This document shows, in pieces, positions 12,104 to 23,794 of a stretch of DNA of 64,000 nt. The stretch spans positions 229,013,265 through 229,077,264 of the forward strand of contig NC_134570.1 of the NCBI RefSeq assembly GCF_050947875.1. The letters run 5' to 3'. Source of the stretch: Dermacentor variabilis. Its lineage: Eukaryota > Arthropoda > Arachnida > Ixodida > Ixodidae. A program made the position numbers and the translations under genes. Positions within the stretch are counted from its first letter, which is position 1. Every line of letters begins with the position of its first letter. Under the pieces are notes generated by a model. That model saw nothing but the letters and a program-made list of their open reading frames with translations, was not told where the DNA came from and made no database searches.

Positions 12104-12680
12104 TCAGATCTTGCTGACCGTCGGTATTGTGTTACCATCCCTGGTGCGGATCTTGATCTTTTCGTGTTTCCTTTGCTTCTTGAATCTGTGCGTTTCGATC
12201 GGTTGGTAAAGCAGGCGCTCCGACTTACTTGGCGAGCAACACAGTCCCGTGCCTTCCAGGCTGTCTTCGATCTTGTCGACGGCCGTTTGTAGCGTGGATT
12301 TTATGCGGGCATCACTGCCCTCGTCCACCCACAGCGTAATGTCGTCCGCGTATATCGTGTGCTGCAGTCCTTCAAGCTGGCATAGTCTATTGGCAACATG
12401 AATCATAACAAGGTTAAATAGCATGGGTGAGATGACGGAGCCTTGGGGAGTGCCCTGGCTCCCTAATGTCTTCTCGTCTGTCTTCAGGTCGCCGGCTCTG
12501 AGCTCCGCCGTTCTGCCGGTGAGGAAGTCTTTGAAATATTCGTACGACCTCTCATCTAGGTTTAGATGGGATACCTACGCGAGGATGGCAGAGTGCGTCA
12601 CTTTGTCGAAGGCGCTTTCTAGTTCGAGCCCGAGGACGGCTTTGGTGTCCCTGATTTCGCCGTCGATGACCTGATGTTTG
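12104..12680 (-). pseudogene. I-clade LINE reverse transcriptase, C-terminal half
   Basis: Motifs in order on the minus strand are LELESAFDKVTH (first catalytic Asp), the GTPQGSVISPMLFN block and the catalytic YADD in HTIYADDITLW. This enzyme would prime reverse transcription at nicked target DNA. A TAG stop follows SAIL, and a frame change near 12420 separates the two halves. The fingers region and the endonuclease are missing, as expected of a 5'-truncated LINE copy. Confidence 0.88.
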
Positions 12681-12739
12681 ATAAGTAAAAAATCTCAGTG
12701 CTCTCCCACTTTGTGAAGAAAAATGACCAGCAAAGCTGT

Positions 12740-12990
12740 GTATGTGGGCTCCTTAATGGCGAACTGCATTTCCGCCGTATGTCGGCCCCGAATTGCACGG
12801 TCTTTGGGATCGGCCCACGTATGGGGAGTGCGTAATGCCTGCTTCACCTCCGCCGCAGGTCGGCCTGGTATGGCGTTACATTCGGGATCAGCCCACGTAT
12901 GGGGAGAGCTGAACGCTTGCTTTACCTCCGCTGCGGGTCAGGCCGGTTTTACGCTATCTTCGGGATTTTGCTCTACACGCGGACGCGATA
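12740..12990. repeat. 76-bp minisatellite, about three units
   Basis: Units of about 74-77 bp contain ggcccacgtatggggag, then tgcttcacctccgcc and ggtcggcctggta. They appear as the repeated peptide SAHVWG..NACFTSAAG in the plus frame at 12723-13010. Units are diverged. I associate this sequence with tick satellites (from memory). Confidence 0.8.
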
Positions 12991-15345
12991 GTGGGAAAAG
13001 TCGCCCTTAAGAGAAACCTTTAGCTCTGGTGGTCCTATCTCAGGGTGTCTACCAACCGGGAAAACCGGGAAAACCGGGAATTCTCAGGGATTTTTAGTAG
13101 TCCAGAAAAACTCAGGGAAAACTCAGGGAATTTGTGCCTCTATCAGGGAAAATTAGCTGTAATTTTATTGAAAGGGTCAAAAGTCGCGGTAATTCTGGCT
13201 CGAGCAACAGACAGGAATCGTAACGAATCGTCTTTGACGTCCTGTCGTCGGCTGGAGGAGTTGCCAGCGTAGAGTCAGCGACCGACTTTCCGCATTCCCG
13301 ATAATTTGGACGGCTTCGCGGCACCACCACGTAACCCATAGAGTCAATGTATCGGAACTTCTGAAATATCGGACGCAAGAACTCTTTGCCGTTCGATTTT
13401 CCGGACGTTCTGCTTGACCGCAGGTCCGAAACGGCATTAATCGAAGCCACCACCGCTGCCATTTGGATTACCACGCCGCCTCGAACCAGCGCTATCGTAC
13501 GCAGATCCGCTGGCAGCCGTCGCCACCACTGCGGCAAAGCTACGCCTAGCTGCTTCGACGTTCGCTATTAAGCTTCTTGCCGTTATGTGCCGTGTTTCTT
13601 CATTTCTCCGCTGTCAGCAATAATTTTGGCTTCGATGCTCGGAAAGCACGGCGCATTCCATAATGCTGGTTCCTGAAAGGTTGTTTCGCCTCAATGCAGT
13701 GGTGTGGCGCGGTGAAGCATTAACAAACGTATTGCGGTGAAGCTTAACAGCGTAGGAAGGGGCAATCGTCACGGGATGCAGTATGTATTCCTTAATTTTA
13801 CACGCGTGCACTCGCCCTCTCCTGTCGCAGTAGGAGCGCCGATATGCCTAATAAGTGTACTGACAGGCATTCAGAGCTTTTTCAGACGTGCCTGTGTCTA
13901 TTTGAGCACTTAAGAGCAGTAAAATACATGCATTTATTTTTTCGGACTGCCTGATTTTTCGGAAGTTTTCGGGGCCCTTAGGGGGTCCGAAGAATTGGAC
14001 GTTGACTGTAAACTGACCAAGAGTATGCTTCAAATGGTCCGTATTGCGAACGCGCGGGAAAAGGAGCCCGAGTACAGAAAGGACCGACGCATTGAGGAAT
14101 GAACGGGGAATGAAGTATGCGAGGGCTTCTTTGAAGGAGCTTGAGCTCAAAAAACACTCTTGGCTGACGCCGAGATGCAGGTGTCCCTCATACAAACCAA
14201 AATAAACTCTTTAAATCAGTGAAACGCAACACTGAGGCGTCGTGCGCGGGCTGAGAGTATGTCAGGACAGTTGAGGTTGACTTACGAGCTGTGGAGAGAG
14301 AATCTCTATTGGGACAAAATTCGGGCCTCATAACACTGAGCTTGCTATCAGATAGTATAAATAGCTCATATTCGAAAATATTTGCTTCTGTATGCATCTC
14401 CTTTTTATTTGTGTTTGAGAATGTCTGACTCAATTTGCAATTTCTTTCAGACATTTTATTTGCTGTGCAATTTACTAACCCCTCCTTTCTATTCTTTTTT
14501 TGAGTAACATAAACACTACTCATTAGTATTCAAATTAGATTAAGCGGGTTTTTTTTTAAAAGAATTTTCGTATGCTTACTAAGGAGTGACAGCATCGGGC
14601 GATATGGTTCCAGCCCGTCTTGACATAAAACATAGTTCTGCATCACTCAGGGAAGTTCGCAAAGGCACTCAGGGAAAACCTGGAAAACTCAGGGAATTTG
14701 GAAATGTCAACTTGGTAGACACCCTGTATCTAAATACATGTAAAAGGAGAATTCGTTTTTCTCCACAACCACTGCATCAAATTTTAGAAGGTTTGTTGCA
14801 CTTAAAAGAAAAACTTAAAATCTAGTGACTGTTGGTTTAGAATTTTTGATTTAGGTCATCATTTGTTTATTCAAAATTGGAAAAAATCACAAATTTTCAG
14901 AAAACCAAACCATCAAGTTTACAACGCTGTCTTTCGGCAATGAAAACTGATATCACAATTCTGTACATAGCATCTAACAGCACATCTAAAGCGAACAACA
15001 TTGACATATTACGCATTAATCTAAAAGAAGATTTAGTCATGTGGAAAAGGGTGCTGTTTACAGAACCGCGATATCAGTTCCTGATGCGGAGTTACTAGTT
15101 TGTAAACTTCGTGCTTCTGTATTTTTGCACTTCCGAATTTTTGAAAATCTTTTACCAGAATTCAAGCCCTAAATAGAAATTCTGCTTCCAATAGTCACTA
15201 GAATTTTCCCTTCTCTTCCGAATCCAGCAAATTTCATTAAAATCGGCCCAGGGGTTATCTCAGAAAAGCGTTTCGGCGTTTTACATCTATTTAAATAGGC
15301 CAGGTCGGAGTTGTACCCGAGTTAAAGCTTACTCTTAACGACTTC
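12991..15345. mobile_element. Fold-back (long inverted repeat) element
   Basis: The left arm is 12991-13040 plus 14732-14880; the right arm is about 15145-15345, inverted. Matches include aaatacatgtaaaa against aaatagatgtaaaa, and tctagtgactgttgg against tctagtgactattgg. Outside, gtcg..ttaagag..ctttagctc pairs with the reverse complement of gagttaaagcttactcttaacgac. Arms are about 200 bp and roughly 75-80% alike by eye. The left arm is interrupted by the DNA transposon at 13041-14726. No coding capacity is visible, so it is non-autonomous. Confidence 0.75.
13041..14726. mobile_element. 1.69-kb DNA transposon with CAGGGTGTC ends
   Basis: The ends are perfect 15-bp inverted repeats, CAGGGTGTCTACCAA at 13041 and its complement ending at 14726. 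The flanks are a direct repeat TATCT (13036-13040 and 14727-14731). Subterminal sequence on both sides is rich in ctcagggaa and gggaaaac motifs. The joined flanks match the partner arm of the surrounding fold-back element, which confirms the boundaries independently. No transposase is recognisable; the minus frame at 13112-13537 has no known domain. Superfamily not assigned. Confidence 0.85.
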
Positions 15346-18150
15346 GTTGTAAAAAAAGGAATAAAATAATAAAAGAAAAAAAGAACGCCTCAGCCGTCAT
15401 AGCGCCGCCTCAGATTTTGTCATGATGGCACCGCCACCATCGGCACGGTTCCGTGAGCAGCTACCAAGCTGTTCACTTTCGTTATCTTCCTTCCCTCGGC
15501 GGCAGCGCATTGTCTTGATGCCAGCAACGCGTTAAATCTGCACCATCATTCCGTCATGCATCGTTCTGCGACCAAGCAAGCTTTTGGCTGCACACGTTCA
15601 CTGCCATATGACACTAAAACTTTAAAATGCTTGCCTTCGAGACAGCAGCATGAATAAAAATGGAACGCGACTATGTGGCCATGGGAAACATGTTCACGGG
15701 GCCATACTATTGATGACAGCAGCACAAAAGGCGATATGTGGTCAGGTTGACTTTACAGGTTTGGAAGGAATGACTGACGGGCTAGTTGCTTCATTATCAC
15801 ATAAAGAACAGCGCTTAAAGTTAGCGCAGTTTGTGTGTGGTTCCTCCTTTGTGTCCCGTCGTGAAGTGCTGTTCTTTCTGTGACTTTCCAGACGTTCTTT
15901 TTCTGCGTCAGGTACGTCTTCCAAGAGAGTTTACTTGGAAAATTTTTGTTCGCATGGCTCTTACAGAAGCATGTTTAGTGGAATTTTTTTCGCTTGGCTG
16001 CATAATCTCGAGGACGGGATCCAAACTGCTCATTTTCTTTAGCCACGTAAGAACCATTACTGAAAATTTAATTTCCATAGCTTTGTTAATTACGCAAACA
16101 ACTTCTCAACTTACTCCGCATCTAGAGGTTACCAATCTGAACACTCGAATGGTAAAATGATGTTAACGTTGTTTGTATCGTTTCAATAGCTTTGTTTCGC
16201 GCAGTTAAAAGCAGCCGGCATATTGATGGTGCTGTAGACTTCTTGTAAAGTAAGTGTGAAAGCTTGGACAGGTTATCTTGGCACAAATCAACTTCACGAG
16301 CTTAAGCACATGGCCCAACCTTGCAAGTCTGTCTTTACAACCGATTCTCATACATTATACAAGAAGCACCTCAGCGCTACGGTACATCCCACAAGGTGTG
16401 CGAGAACATTGTGCGCGCTCTCGATTAGGTTTGTGAGCGTTGGTGGCATCAGGCTCGGTTTCCTGGCATCATAAGGAATAAAAAAAGCTTCCTGGAGGGA
16501 AGCATTGGGTACATTTTCAGTACTTTGTAGCATATGAATCAGCACGGATATGTACGTTAGAACGAAAAGTACTGAAATATTAAGGTGAGGGTTTCGCTGG
16601 ATGTATTTTAGCTGTTTAATGATAAGATCTAAAGAAAAAGTACTGTGATTTTGTGACAATTACTGCTGACATGAATTATGAGCTCCGACACAGTACCCTT
16701 GGTGGAACTGGCCCCTGGACTACAGGGCTACATTGAACCACGATATGCTGGTTTGATAAATACCAGTACTAGGAAAATATTTCGCTCTTGAATTACCTGT
16801 ATGTCGGCGCCGCTGTGCAGTGTTGGGGGCCCTTTTTAAACCACAAGCACTATGTTTCAGCTAATATTGAAAGCAACTGTATCATTTAGGGAAGGGGGGG
16901 GGGGCTCTTTTTAGCGTGTAACGACAGTTCCAAAGTTATCAGCTAGCTCAATATGCGCCTGCATGTGTTTCTAATATCCAGTATGTTGTCACGGATTCAA
17001 CAGCGAAAGAGCGTTATCTCATCAGATTGCGCGCGTGAAGCGAATACTGGCGTACATTCTCCATCACATTTGACGACCCGAGATTGCGCTGCAATGTACG
17101 AGCATTCAAATCTGACGAACCGACCCCTTGGTCCGTAGATCGGAATCAGAGGACGCACTTTGCGCGCAGGCATCGTTATGTTTGAGTGTTATTTTCTTTA
17201 CCAGCGCAAGCTCATCTTATAATTAGTAACATTCGTGACTAACTCTTTTGGAAGTGTTTTGTTCTTGACATTACTACAACGTGAGAGTATAGAGGTGCTC
17301 CATCTTCATTGAGTGAATACTGGGAAACGGACTAGGCCTTTTGTTGCGTCTGCGCTTACACATTTACTGCACCAATTTATTTTTCATAACTTACTTTTTA
17401 ATTTAGGGGGCTGTATAGCACAGCAACCTTTTATTAACAGGATGTTTTAATAACAAAGAAAATTTAAATGCTTATTAGTCGACTTTCACCTCATGGTAAG
17501 GAATTTCAATAAAGACATACTTATGATAATTAAAAGCCTATCCGTTTGACAACGTTTCATATGAGTTCCCCTTTGCAAGGGGATGCAGACTTGTAGGTGG
17601 TTCGTATCGGGGACCCTCGACATATGTCCAACCGCCAAACAAAGGGTTATTCCGAATGTTTCATTTCAGGAAGGCGTGTACCCTCCTGTCTTTTATTCCA
17701 GTTCGCAAACACGCATAAGACGAAAGTGCTGCGTGAAGAGCGTCGTTAGTTCAAGCCAACGAGCTACCGTAACTCACCTTGCCTATATCGCTGTCCATTT
17801 AGGCTTAGATAAGAAATATATATATATTTTAAATCGACGCATCACGAATCCAAAAAGAGCTGCCCGCGACCAGCCCAGCTAGGTTTCTTTCATTCCGTAC
17901 TTCGTCGTAGCGGCTAATAATAGCTCACGAAGCAGAGCACTGAGTGTGGATATGGCAGAGAAGGTGTTCTATATACTTTGTCGTCACCCATCGAAAATTG
18001 CCCGCCGTGCTACTGGCCATTCCTAGAATATTGTATATGTGACGCCCAGCCATTTGCAACACAGCAACTTTGTTCTGCGATGAGAGAGTCCAGGTGAGAG
18101 ACAGGGTGGTTATGGAGATAAAGACACGCTATTTTCTGCAGTAACTTAGG
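15346..18150. other. Anonymous DNA, no gene seen
   Basis: No recognisable gene on either strand. A homopolymer run of 13 G lies near 16894-16906. Frames at 15650-15883 and 16348-16659 show no domain and no codon pattern that sets them apart from background. Confidence 0.5.
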
Positions 18151-18431
18151 AATGCATGAATGAATGCCTTCATTTATTGAGAAAGAGGAGGAGCAAGCAT
18201 CAGTGGAAGCACGTCTCAGCAGATTGGGAAAGAAGCGGGGGACAAAGAGGAAAAGCTGGGGCCCGGGTGGCAGGCGAAGTCGCAGCTTAGGGGCGAGAGA
18301 ATATAAGCGAGAGTTGGCGAAACCAGTTGAATTCCAGTGTAGGTGTGTGATGCGCCGAGTAAATGATTGGAGTCACCGCCCAGCATCAGTCCTTTGCGGC
18401 AGTATAAGCGCCCGCCGTTATTTGTAACCAA
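18150..18431 (-). repeat. Possible LINE 3' end fragment
   Basis: On the minus strand a Ser/Pro-rich stretch ends with CTCAATAAATGAAGGC and then short CATT repeats. AATAAA plus a short microsatellite tail is how several LINEs in this window end. No coding motif is left, so the assignment is tentative. Confidence 0.35.
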
Positions 18432-19540
18432 CCTTTAATGAAAACCAATCTTTGCAATTACTTATTCATCAGCCATGCCTAGCCAGGTATTCCTTAGTGG
18501 CAGGGTCTGTGGATTGCAACTACGCTGTCCCGGAAAGTTACGACCATAACGTGACGCTTGCGGTTACGGATGCCATACTCGTGACTCTTACTATACTACT
18601 ACTATGCTGCGCGAATACTATAAACATGGGTTTACTGCACAAGTTAGTGAACAGACATTTTAGAACCGCGTTTTTCGCCTTACATAGGCCCAACTCAAGC
18701 ACCAACGTAGCATGTTACGGCACGCGTCCCTTCAAGACAGAGACGCGAACGCAAACATAAGAACGCGTGCGAAGACAGGGTCTTGGGCTTCGTGCCAAAC
18801 ATATCCAAGCCAACAATATGATAACAAGCCGTCGTTTCTATGCAAAGAGGTTATGTATTTAAACTTCTGGAGTGACAGTCCAATCCGCCACCTACGGGAG
18901 CGCGTGAAGCCGCCGGGGGCCACATTGTTAGAGGGAAAGGAGCGCGGCCACAGTACGCGTGGCTGCGGTATACGCGCGACGCAACCTGTGCTTGCGGTTC
19001 TGCGATGAAAAAATAAAATGAAACCCCTTTAGGAATTATATCAGTCCGCCATTGTGTGTCGCTGTTGTCAAAAATAAAATGTCATAATGGTGGGTGCCTT
19101 GTGTTCTGTGTACGATATGTTGCGAGAACTGAAAAACAGTCGTTTCCTCTTTTCTTCATTCAGTAACCTGCCGCGTGCATCGACACTGTGATGCCCTTTC
19201 GTCGATACGTGGTGCCGGCCCGTATTGAAACAACGAGATGACCTCGGAATATAGTACCCTTATGCCATTTCTTTAAAAAAATCACTGTTCGTGTAAATGA
19301 GCGTTTTTGGTTTAAACCTAGAAAACAAGAAAAAAATATTCAGCGGTATAGGTCTCATTTTTGTCCGGCATTTCAGTTCTAGCTGAAAAGAGTCGGTGAA
19401 AGCAAATTTACAATATAGCTAAGGCGACCCACAATCTGCACGCAGCCGCAACCCTACATGCGCTCCAATGAGAATAACCTGCTAAAGTTAAGGTCATGTG
19501 TCAGCTGGCGGCTCAAGCAATCTTTACTTTTTTTCGTTTC
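18432..19540. other. Anonymous DNA, no gene seen
   Basis: No domain-bearing frame, RNA gene or repeat unit was recognised. Confidence 0.5.
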
Positions 19541-19544
19541 TGCA

Positions 19545-19700
19545 TTCGTTCTGCCTGCGTCTGCGGCAAGAACATGAAGTGGGAAGGCAGATAAACAGAA
19601 ATTGGTGGAGGCAGGTGGTAGCGTAATGGTTAGCGTGCCCATCTCCCAAATGCAAGATGGTGCATTGGGAGATGGGCTCGAATCCCGGTGGTTTGTTTGT
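19545..19700 (+). repeat. tRNA-like SINE with a hairpin in place of the anticodon arm
   Basis: An A-box-like TAGCGTAATGG (19619-19629) and B-box-like GGCTCGAATCC (19675-19685) bracket a near-perfect hairpin: gcccatctcccaaatgca at 19637-19654 against tgcattgggagatgggc at 19661-19677, with a 6-base loop and one bulge. The upstream part 19545-19615 recurs in diverged form at 10535-10615 on the other strand. Confidence 0.6.
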
Positions 19701-20019
19701 AAAGACAGCTTTCTGTGCTCTCTGGTGACTGCGAAGCTCAGAATGAGGCGGCAGCCTGACGACAACGGTCGCCGTCAACGTAACAGAATAAGCGGGCTTG
19801 CAAGGTCACGTCTAAAGCCGAAAGCACATTCAGACGAAATACACTATGCTCTTGTCGACAAAAAAAAAAAACGAAAAAAAAACGTGATGAGTAACGAGCG
19901 GTGTTGTTGAGCGAGGCTGTAGACTGATAATGTCACCATAGACAGGACCACGCTACAATCCCGGTGCTCAGCGGAAATATACATCGACAGCGTGTCAACT
20001 AGCGTGTAATTGATACTTC
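19701..20019. other. Anonymous DNA
   Basis: Contains two A runs near 19860-19880 and nothing recognisable otherwise. Confidence 0.5.
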
Positions 20020-20470
20020 GTTAAGGTCGTTGCGTGTTTGTGTTGTGTCTAGCAGGAGCGAGTAGTGTGAGATATGACACTGGAGAGAAGGCGGTGAGCG
20101 AAGTCCTCGAAAAGTAATTGAGGATAGCCATATTGAACGTCGACGCCATGTTGAGCAACTGTGACTTCAGTTGCTCAGCCGCCAAAAAGGCTTGAGTGGT
20201 AGCATACCGCTGGGCGTATTTGGTAACCACAGCGATAAACACACACTTTGCGGAAGTAAACCAAGGAAAGGGACGCTGTGAGTTGGCCGCCCTTTTCGAG
20301 CTCTGGTATGGTTTGAAAAATGAATGTGGCGAAGTATGACGCACAAAATAGTATATGTCAACCCTAATGAATCATCGTGGTCATACTTGCGCGACACGCC
20401 ATGGTTACCTGCCACCAGGACATCATGAAGTTGCAGCGATGAGAGTTTTCGTTGGGTACTTGAGAATAAA
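20020..20470 (-). pseudogene. Gypsy integrase relic
   Basis: On the minus strand, LQLHDVLVAGNHGVSRKYD corresponds to the first half of the integrase zinc-binding H2C2 domain. After an internal deletion the core begins at KCVFIAVVTKYAQRYATTQAF, the region before the second catalytic Asp. The rest is diverged, stops and frame changes are frequent, and no RT lies next to it. It is an old fragment and belongs to none of the larger Gypsy blocks here by obvious similarity. Confidence 0.65.
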
Positions 20471-21628
20471 AACGAGCACATCAGAGACGTCCGAGGGACA
20501 TTTATAATGTGCAAGAGCACATCGCGCCCCCCCCCACCCCCCCACAGAAAGTAAATCACGAATATATGCTTACGAATGGGGACATCATAACAACGAGCAC
20601 TACGGCGCTTGCTGATCTTGTTTAGGATGACGTCCGCATTTCATTGAGCGTTTATTTCTGAGAAAACGAGTTGAAGTTCCGTTTATTTGCATCACAATCG
20701 CAGGCGTAATCAGGCAAACATTGACAGCATTTTATTAGAGAGTGCTTGTCTCCTCTATGGAGATTACGTATGACAATGACAACAGACACAGAAAGCTTTG
20801 CTTACATCGATTCTCACATACATGGTATCCGCATAATTTCTTGACTGTCAATTTAAATGCTTAAGAATGGCGCTCAACGCAATATTTCCATTCACAGTGA
20901 GCAAAACCGGCTGTCGTATCCATAGTAAGACTGATTTAAATGGCTTTAATCCCATAGAAATTATATCGTTGCCAGCTTCCGTGGGATTGGAGTCGTCAAA
21001 ATGGGATTTGTTGACAGGGAAATCAGGAGGTTGATGAACGGCAAGAAGGCAGAAGCTTGCACAATACCTCAGGGATATAAAATGACTTTTTGAGCAGCTT
21101 GGTCAGGGGGCCACGCAATGGTCTCCACGTCTATTAAATATTCTCCAAAATATGAATTGAGGTCGACAAAAGTGCGGGTATATTGGGAAAGGTGAAACCA
21201 CTGGAAATGTCAGGACAGCATTAGCCTAAATATAAAAGATGACTTAAAATAAGAAACCACAACGTTGACAGGGTGGCCAAATTTTGGCACAATAAATTGG
21301 CTGTTGAAGCAGTTCAGCTGAAACGCAATGGTGCGAAATAAGGCGAGAATGTCGCAGGTGTTGAACAAAGGTCAAGTAGGTCCTGTGGCCGGCGCGAGCG
21401 CTCGGCAGCTGTCAAGCGACTGCACGTATTAGCGAGATGCCTGGTCGTCCGTAGTTACAGTATGATTTGGGTCTGACATGTTGGACGAGGACTCCCACAC
21501 ATTGAGTACAGTGCATTCTACGGTGTCATTCTTCGACAGATGGTACTGATTCTCGCGCAATGAGGATGGGAACAAATTGTCTCACGTGCCGGCTGTCACC
21601 TTCCTCCTACTGCCAACATTCCTTCCCC
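20471..21628. other. Anonymous DNA
   Basis: No gene recognised. A C-rich run (cccccccccaccccccc) lies near 20527-20545. The minus strand near 21090-21200 gives TFVDLNSYFGEYLIDVETI, which I could not place. Confidence 0.45.
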
Positions 21629-21857
21629 TCCGTAGTTGCTTAGCTTTTAACGGGTTCGGCTGCTAATCACGAGGTCTCGGGATCGAATGCCAATCACGGC
21701 AGCCGTATTTCAATAGGTGTGAAATGCGAAAACCCGCGTACTTAGGGTTAGGCGCACGTTAAAAGATCCCAAGTGGTCTACATTATTCCCGAATCCTCCA
21801 CTACGGCGTGCCTCATAATGAAATCGTGGTTTTGGCAAGTAAAACCTCATAATGTGT
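21629..21857 (+). repeat. tRNA-derived SINE (tick type), diverged copy
   Basis: The tRNA-like head (ccgtagttgcttagc ... gggatcgaatgcc) is followed by the body seen in the 58-kb copy: atttcaataggtgtgaaatgc, acttagggttaggcgcacg, cctccactacggcgtgcc, and the tail gtaaaacctcataat. RNA polymerase III would transcribe such an element and a LINE would mobilise it. It matches the minus-strand copy at 58051-58294 throughout. I recognise the family from tick genomes (Ruka-like), which is memory, not a search. Confidence 0.85.
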
Positions 21858-22254
21858 TATGTACCATTCGTTAAGGATGTCCTGGCCAGTCGCACAACTC
21901 TTGAATACAATTAAGTGTCAGGAGTTGTGCGCGAGGTCTTTGAGTATGTGGATAGCCTTTATGGCGTTCGATAGCTGCTAGTCTACATTGCGGCTATAAA
22001 ATGAAGGCGGAACGGCAACATGGTAGAGAATGTAGAGAACATACAAATCCTGCATATATTACTGCACAATAATTTTAAATAGCGTTCTTGTTTCACGCAC
22101 GTGGATAACCGCCATAGGAGACTACTTTGGAAACTAACTGGAAGTACTGTATATGTCGTACCCAAGGGTGTACCTGGCCTGGTGGCCAGTAAATGTGACG
22201 TAATAATGCGAGCAGCTTCGGCCATAGCATGGTAACGGACGACGACACAGACTG

Positions 22255-22380
22255 AAGTGACTAGCGCAAGAGTGGACAGGGTACACTAAAGAGGCTACAA
22301 GGACAAGCGCCCAGTTGGAAGTTTGCGCTTATCCTTGTCGCCTCTTTAGTGTGCCGTGTCCACTCTTGCGCTAGTCACTT
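22255..22380. repeat. Hairpin repeat, 56-nt arms
   Basis: 22255-22310 is the reverse complement of 22325-22380 with 4 mismatches in 56; the loop is 14 bases. The arm begins aagtgactagcgcaagagtg. No coding frame is associated. Confidence 0.95.
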
Positions 22381-22606
22381 TAGCATGGAATACCAACTAG
22401 CCTGGTCTCACACCCTGTGATGACACAGGGATGGTTTGCTCAACTCTTGCGTCGTGACTTTTGTGTTAAGGTGAAAAACCAACATGATACACAATGATAC
22501 AATGATACACTTTGTTCACGCAGCCTGTCCCAGTGAAAATGTGACGAAATTCTTTCACGATTTCTTCACAGTCGTCCTGTGATACGCTGTGGGCGCGCGA
22601 GAGCAA

Positions 22607-23722
22607 TCAAAGTCGTTCGGTTGCTTGCAGGCCTAGGATTGCGCGACCTTTGCGCACCACAAAAAATTCGAGGGGAACTGTTCGGTCGCTCAGCGTTACT
22701 TCCGTTCGGACGACTCCAAGATGTTTGATCGTGTCTCCACCGTACAAATGTAGCACCACGCTACTTTGCTTCATTTCAGGGCTTGGGCGCATCCTATTGT
22801 ATATTCCAACGGGCATCAAATTGACCTGAGACCCTGTATCCACTTTTAGTTCGACCGAAACGTTAGTGACGTTGATTCGAACCATCCAGTCGCGTTCGCT
22901 TATGACGGCTCTTGCAGACACCTCTAAGACGCTGAAGTCATCTTCGTGATCTTGAATTTCACCGAACAGCTCGGGGGCTCTGCAACAAATCGCAAAGTGG
23001 TTTCTCCTTTGGCATTTTCTGCACGTTCGTCCGTACGCGGGACAGTCTCTAGGCTGATGCGTGCGTCCGCACTTGAAGCATTTGTACATCTTGGCTTGCG
23101 CCATTTTTGGATTCGCATTGCGAATGGATGCATTTTTGGATGCATTGCGAATGGTGTCTACTTGCTTTTGACCTCGTTCCAAAGTTTCTTGGCGGAGAGC
23201 CGATGTTTCGGCTGCCTTGCAGACATGCTCAGCCTTCTGCAATGTCAACTCACAGTCCATGAGAAGCTTTTCTCTCACCTTGTCGTCGTTGGTTCCGTAC
23301 ACAATCTGGTCTCGGACCATAGAGTCCTGAAGAGCGCCGAAATTGCACGCCCGTGCCTGTTGCTTGTGGTCCCGCAAGAAGTGTTCAAATGGCTCACCTT
23401 GGCTTTGAACTCTCTTCCGAAATATGTAGCGTTCGTGTACTTTGTTGGTCTGCAGCTTGAAGTGATCGTCAAATTTCTTGATGACCGTCGGGTAGTCGGC
23501 ATTGTCTTCGCCTTCTGCGAAGCTCAGCGTATCTCGATATATCTCGATGGCGTCCTCACCTGCGACACTGAGAAACAGCACTGTCTTCCACGACACTGAT
23601 CGCTTCTTGTCATCCGGTTCTGATGCCGCAAGGAAGAGTTCGAATGTCTGCTTGAACGTCTGCCAATTCTTGCTCGCTTCTCCCGTCACGTTTAACGGAC
23701 CAGGCACTCTCAATGAATCCAT
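22607..23722 (-). CDS. Gypsy gag-protease polyprotein (truncated)
   Basis: Starts at the first ATG in frame after the primer-binding site (MDSLRVPGPL), giving 371 residues; an upstream non-ATG extension to 23758 is unlikely. Residues 17-170 are a capsid-like helical region. Two zinc knuckles follow: C215-C218-H222-C227 and C234-C237-H242-C246. The retropepsin active site is VDTGSQV with Asp295, and the C-terminal ILGLQ block completes the protease. A TGA stop right after ATERL interrupts what should run into pol; pol sequence continues beyond it to about 22490. The gag-protease frame itself is intact, so this part decayed little before pol was lost. Confidence 0.9.
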   Translation of the reverse strand: MDSLRVPGPLNVTGEASKNWQTFKQTFELFLAASEPDDKKRSVSWKTVLFLSVAGEDAIEIYRDTLSFAEGEDNADYPTVIKKFDDHFKLQTNKVHERYIFRKRVQSQGEPFEHFLRDHKQQARACNFGALQDSMVRDQIVYGTNDDKVREKLLMDCELTLQKAEHVCKAAETSALRQETLERGQKQVDTIRNASKNASIRNANPKMAQAKMYKCFKCGRTHQPRDCPAYGRTCRKCQRRNHFAICCRAPELFGEIQDHEDDFSVLEVSARAVISERDWMVRINVTNVSVELKVDTGSQVNLMPVGIYNRMRPSPEMKQSSVVLHLYGGDTIKHLGVVRTEVTLSDRTVPLEFFVVRKGRAILGLQATERL

Positions 23723-23777
23723 TACGTAGACCCTACAGTGCTGCCCGTCGAAGATCAAAGCCGTGCTTGACTACGCA

Positions 23778-23794
23778 TCCACATTCTGACACCA
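23778..23794 (-). other. Primer-binding site of the Gypsy element
   Basis: TGGTGTCAGAATGTGGA follows the LTR end with no gap, as expected of a tRNA primer-binding site starting with TGG. The tRNA species was not determined. Confidence 0.7.

Larger units (their letters stand above)
10622..12690 (-). mobile_element. I-clade LINE (RT and RNase H), 5'-truncated relic
   Basis: Read on the minus strand, the block holds the second half of an RT, a connection region, an RNase H domain, a C-terminal zinc-finger segment and a 3' end with AATAAA at about 10650. LINEs with an RNase H after RT belong to the I group, hence the call. It is broken by frameshifts and at least one stop. The 5' limit near 12690 lies upstream of the KHQVIDGEI block, where similarity stops. 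A second, shorter copy of the same lineage is at 45777-46741. Confidence 0.85.

Noticed and set aside
13112..13537. 141-codon minus frame inside the CAGGGTGTC transposon as its transposase
   Set aside because: No catalytic motif or known domain; too short and partly overlapped by open frames on the other strand.
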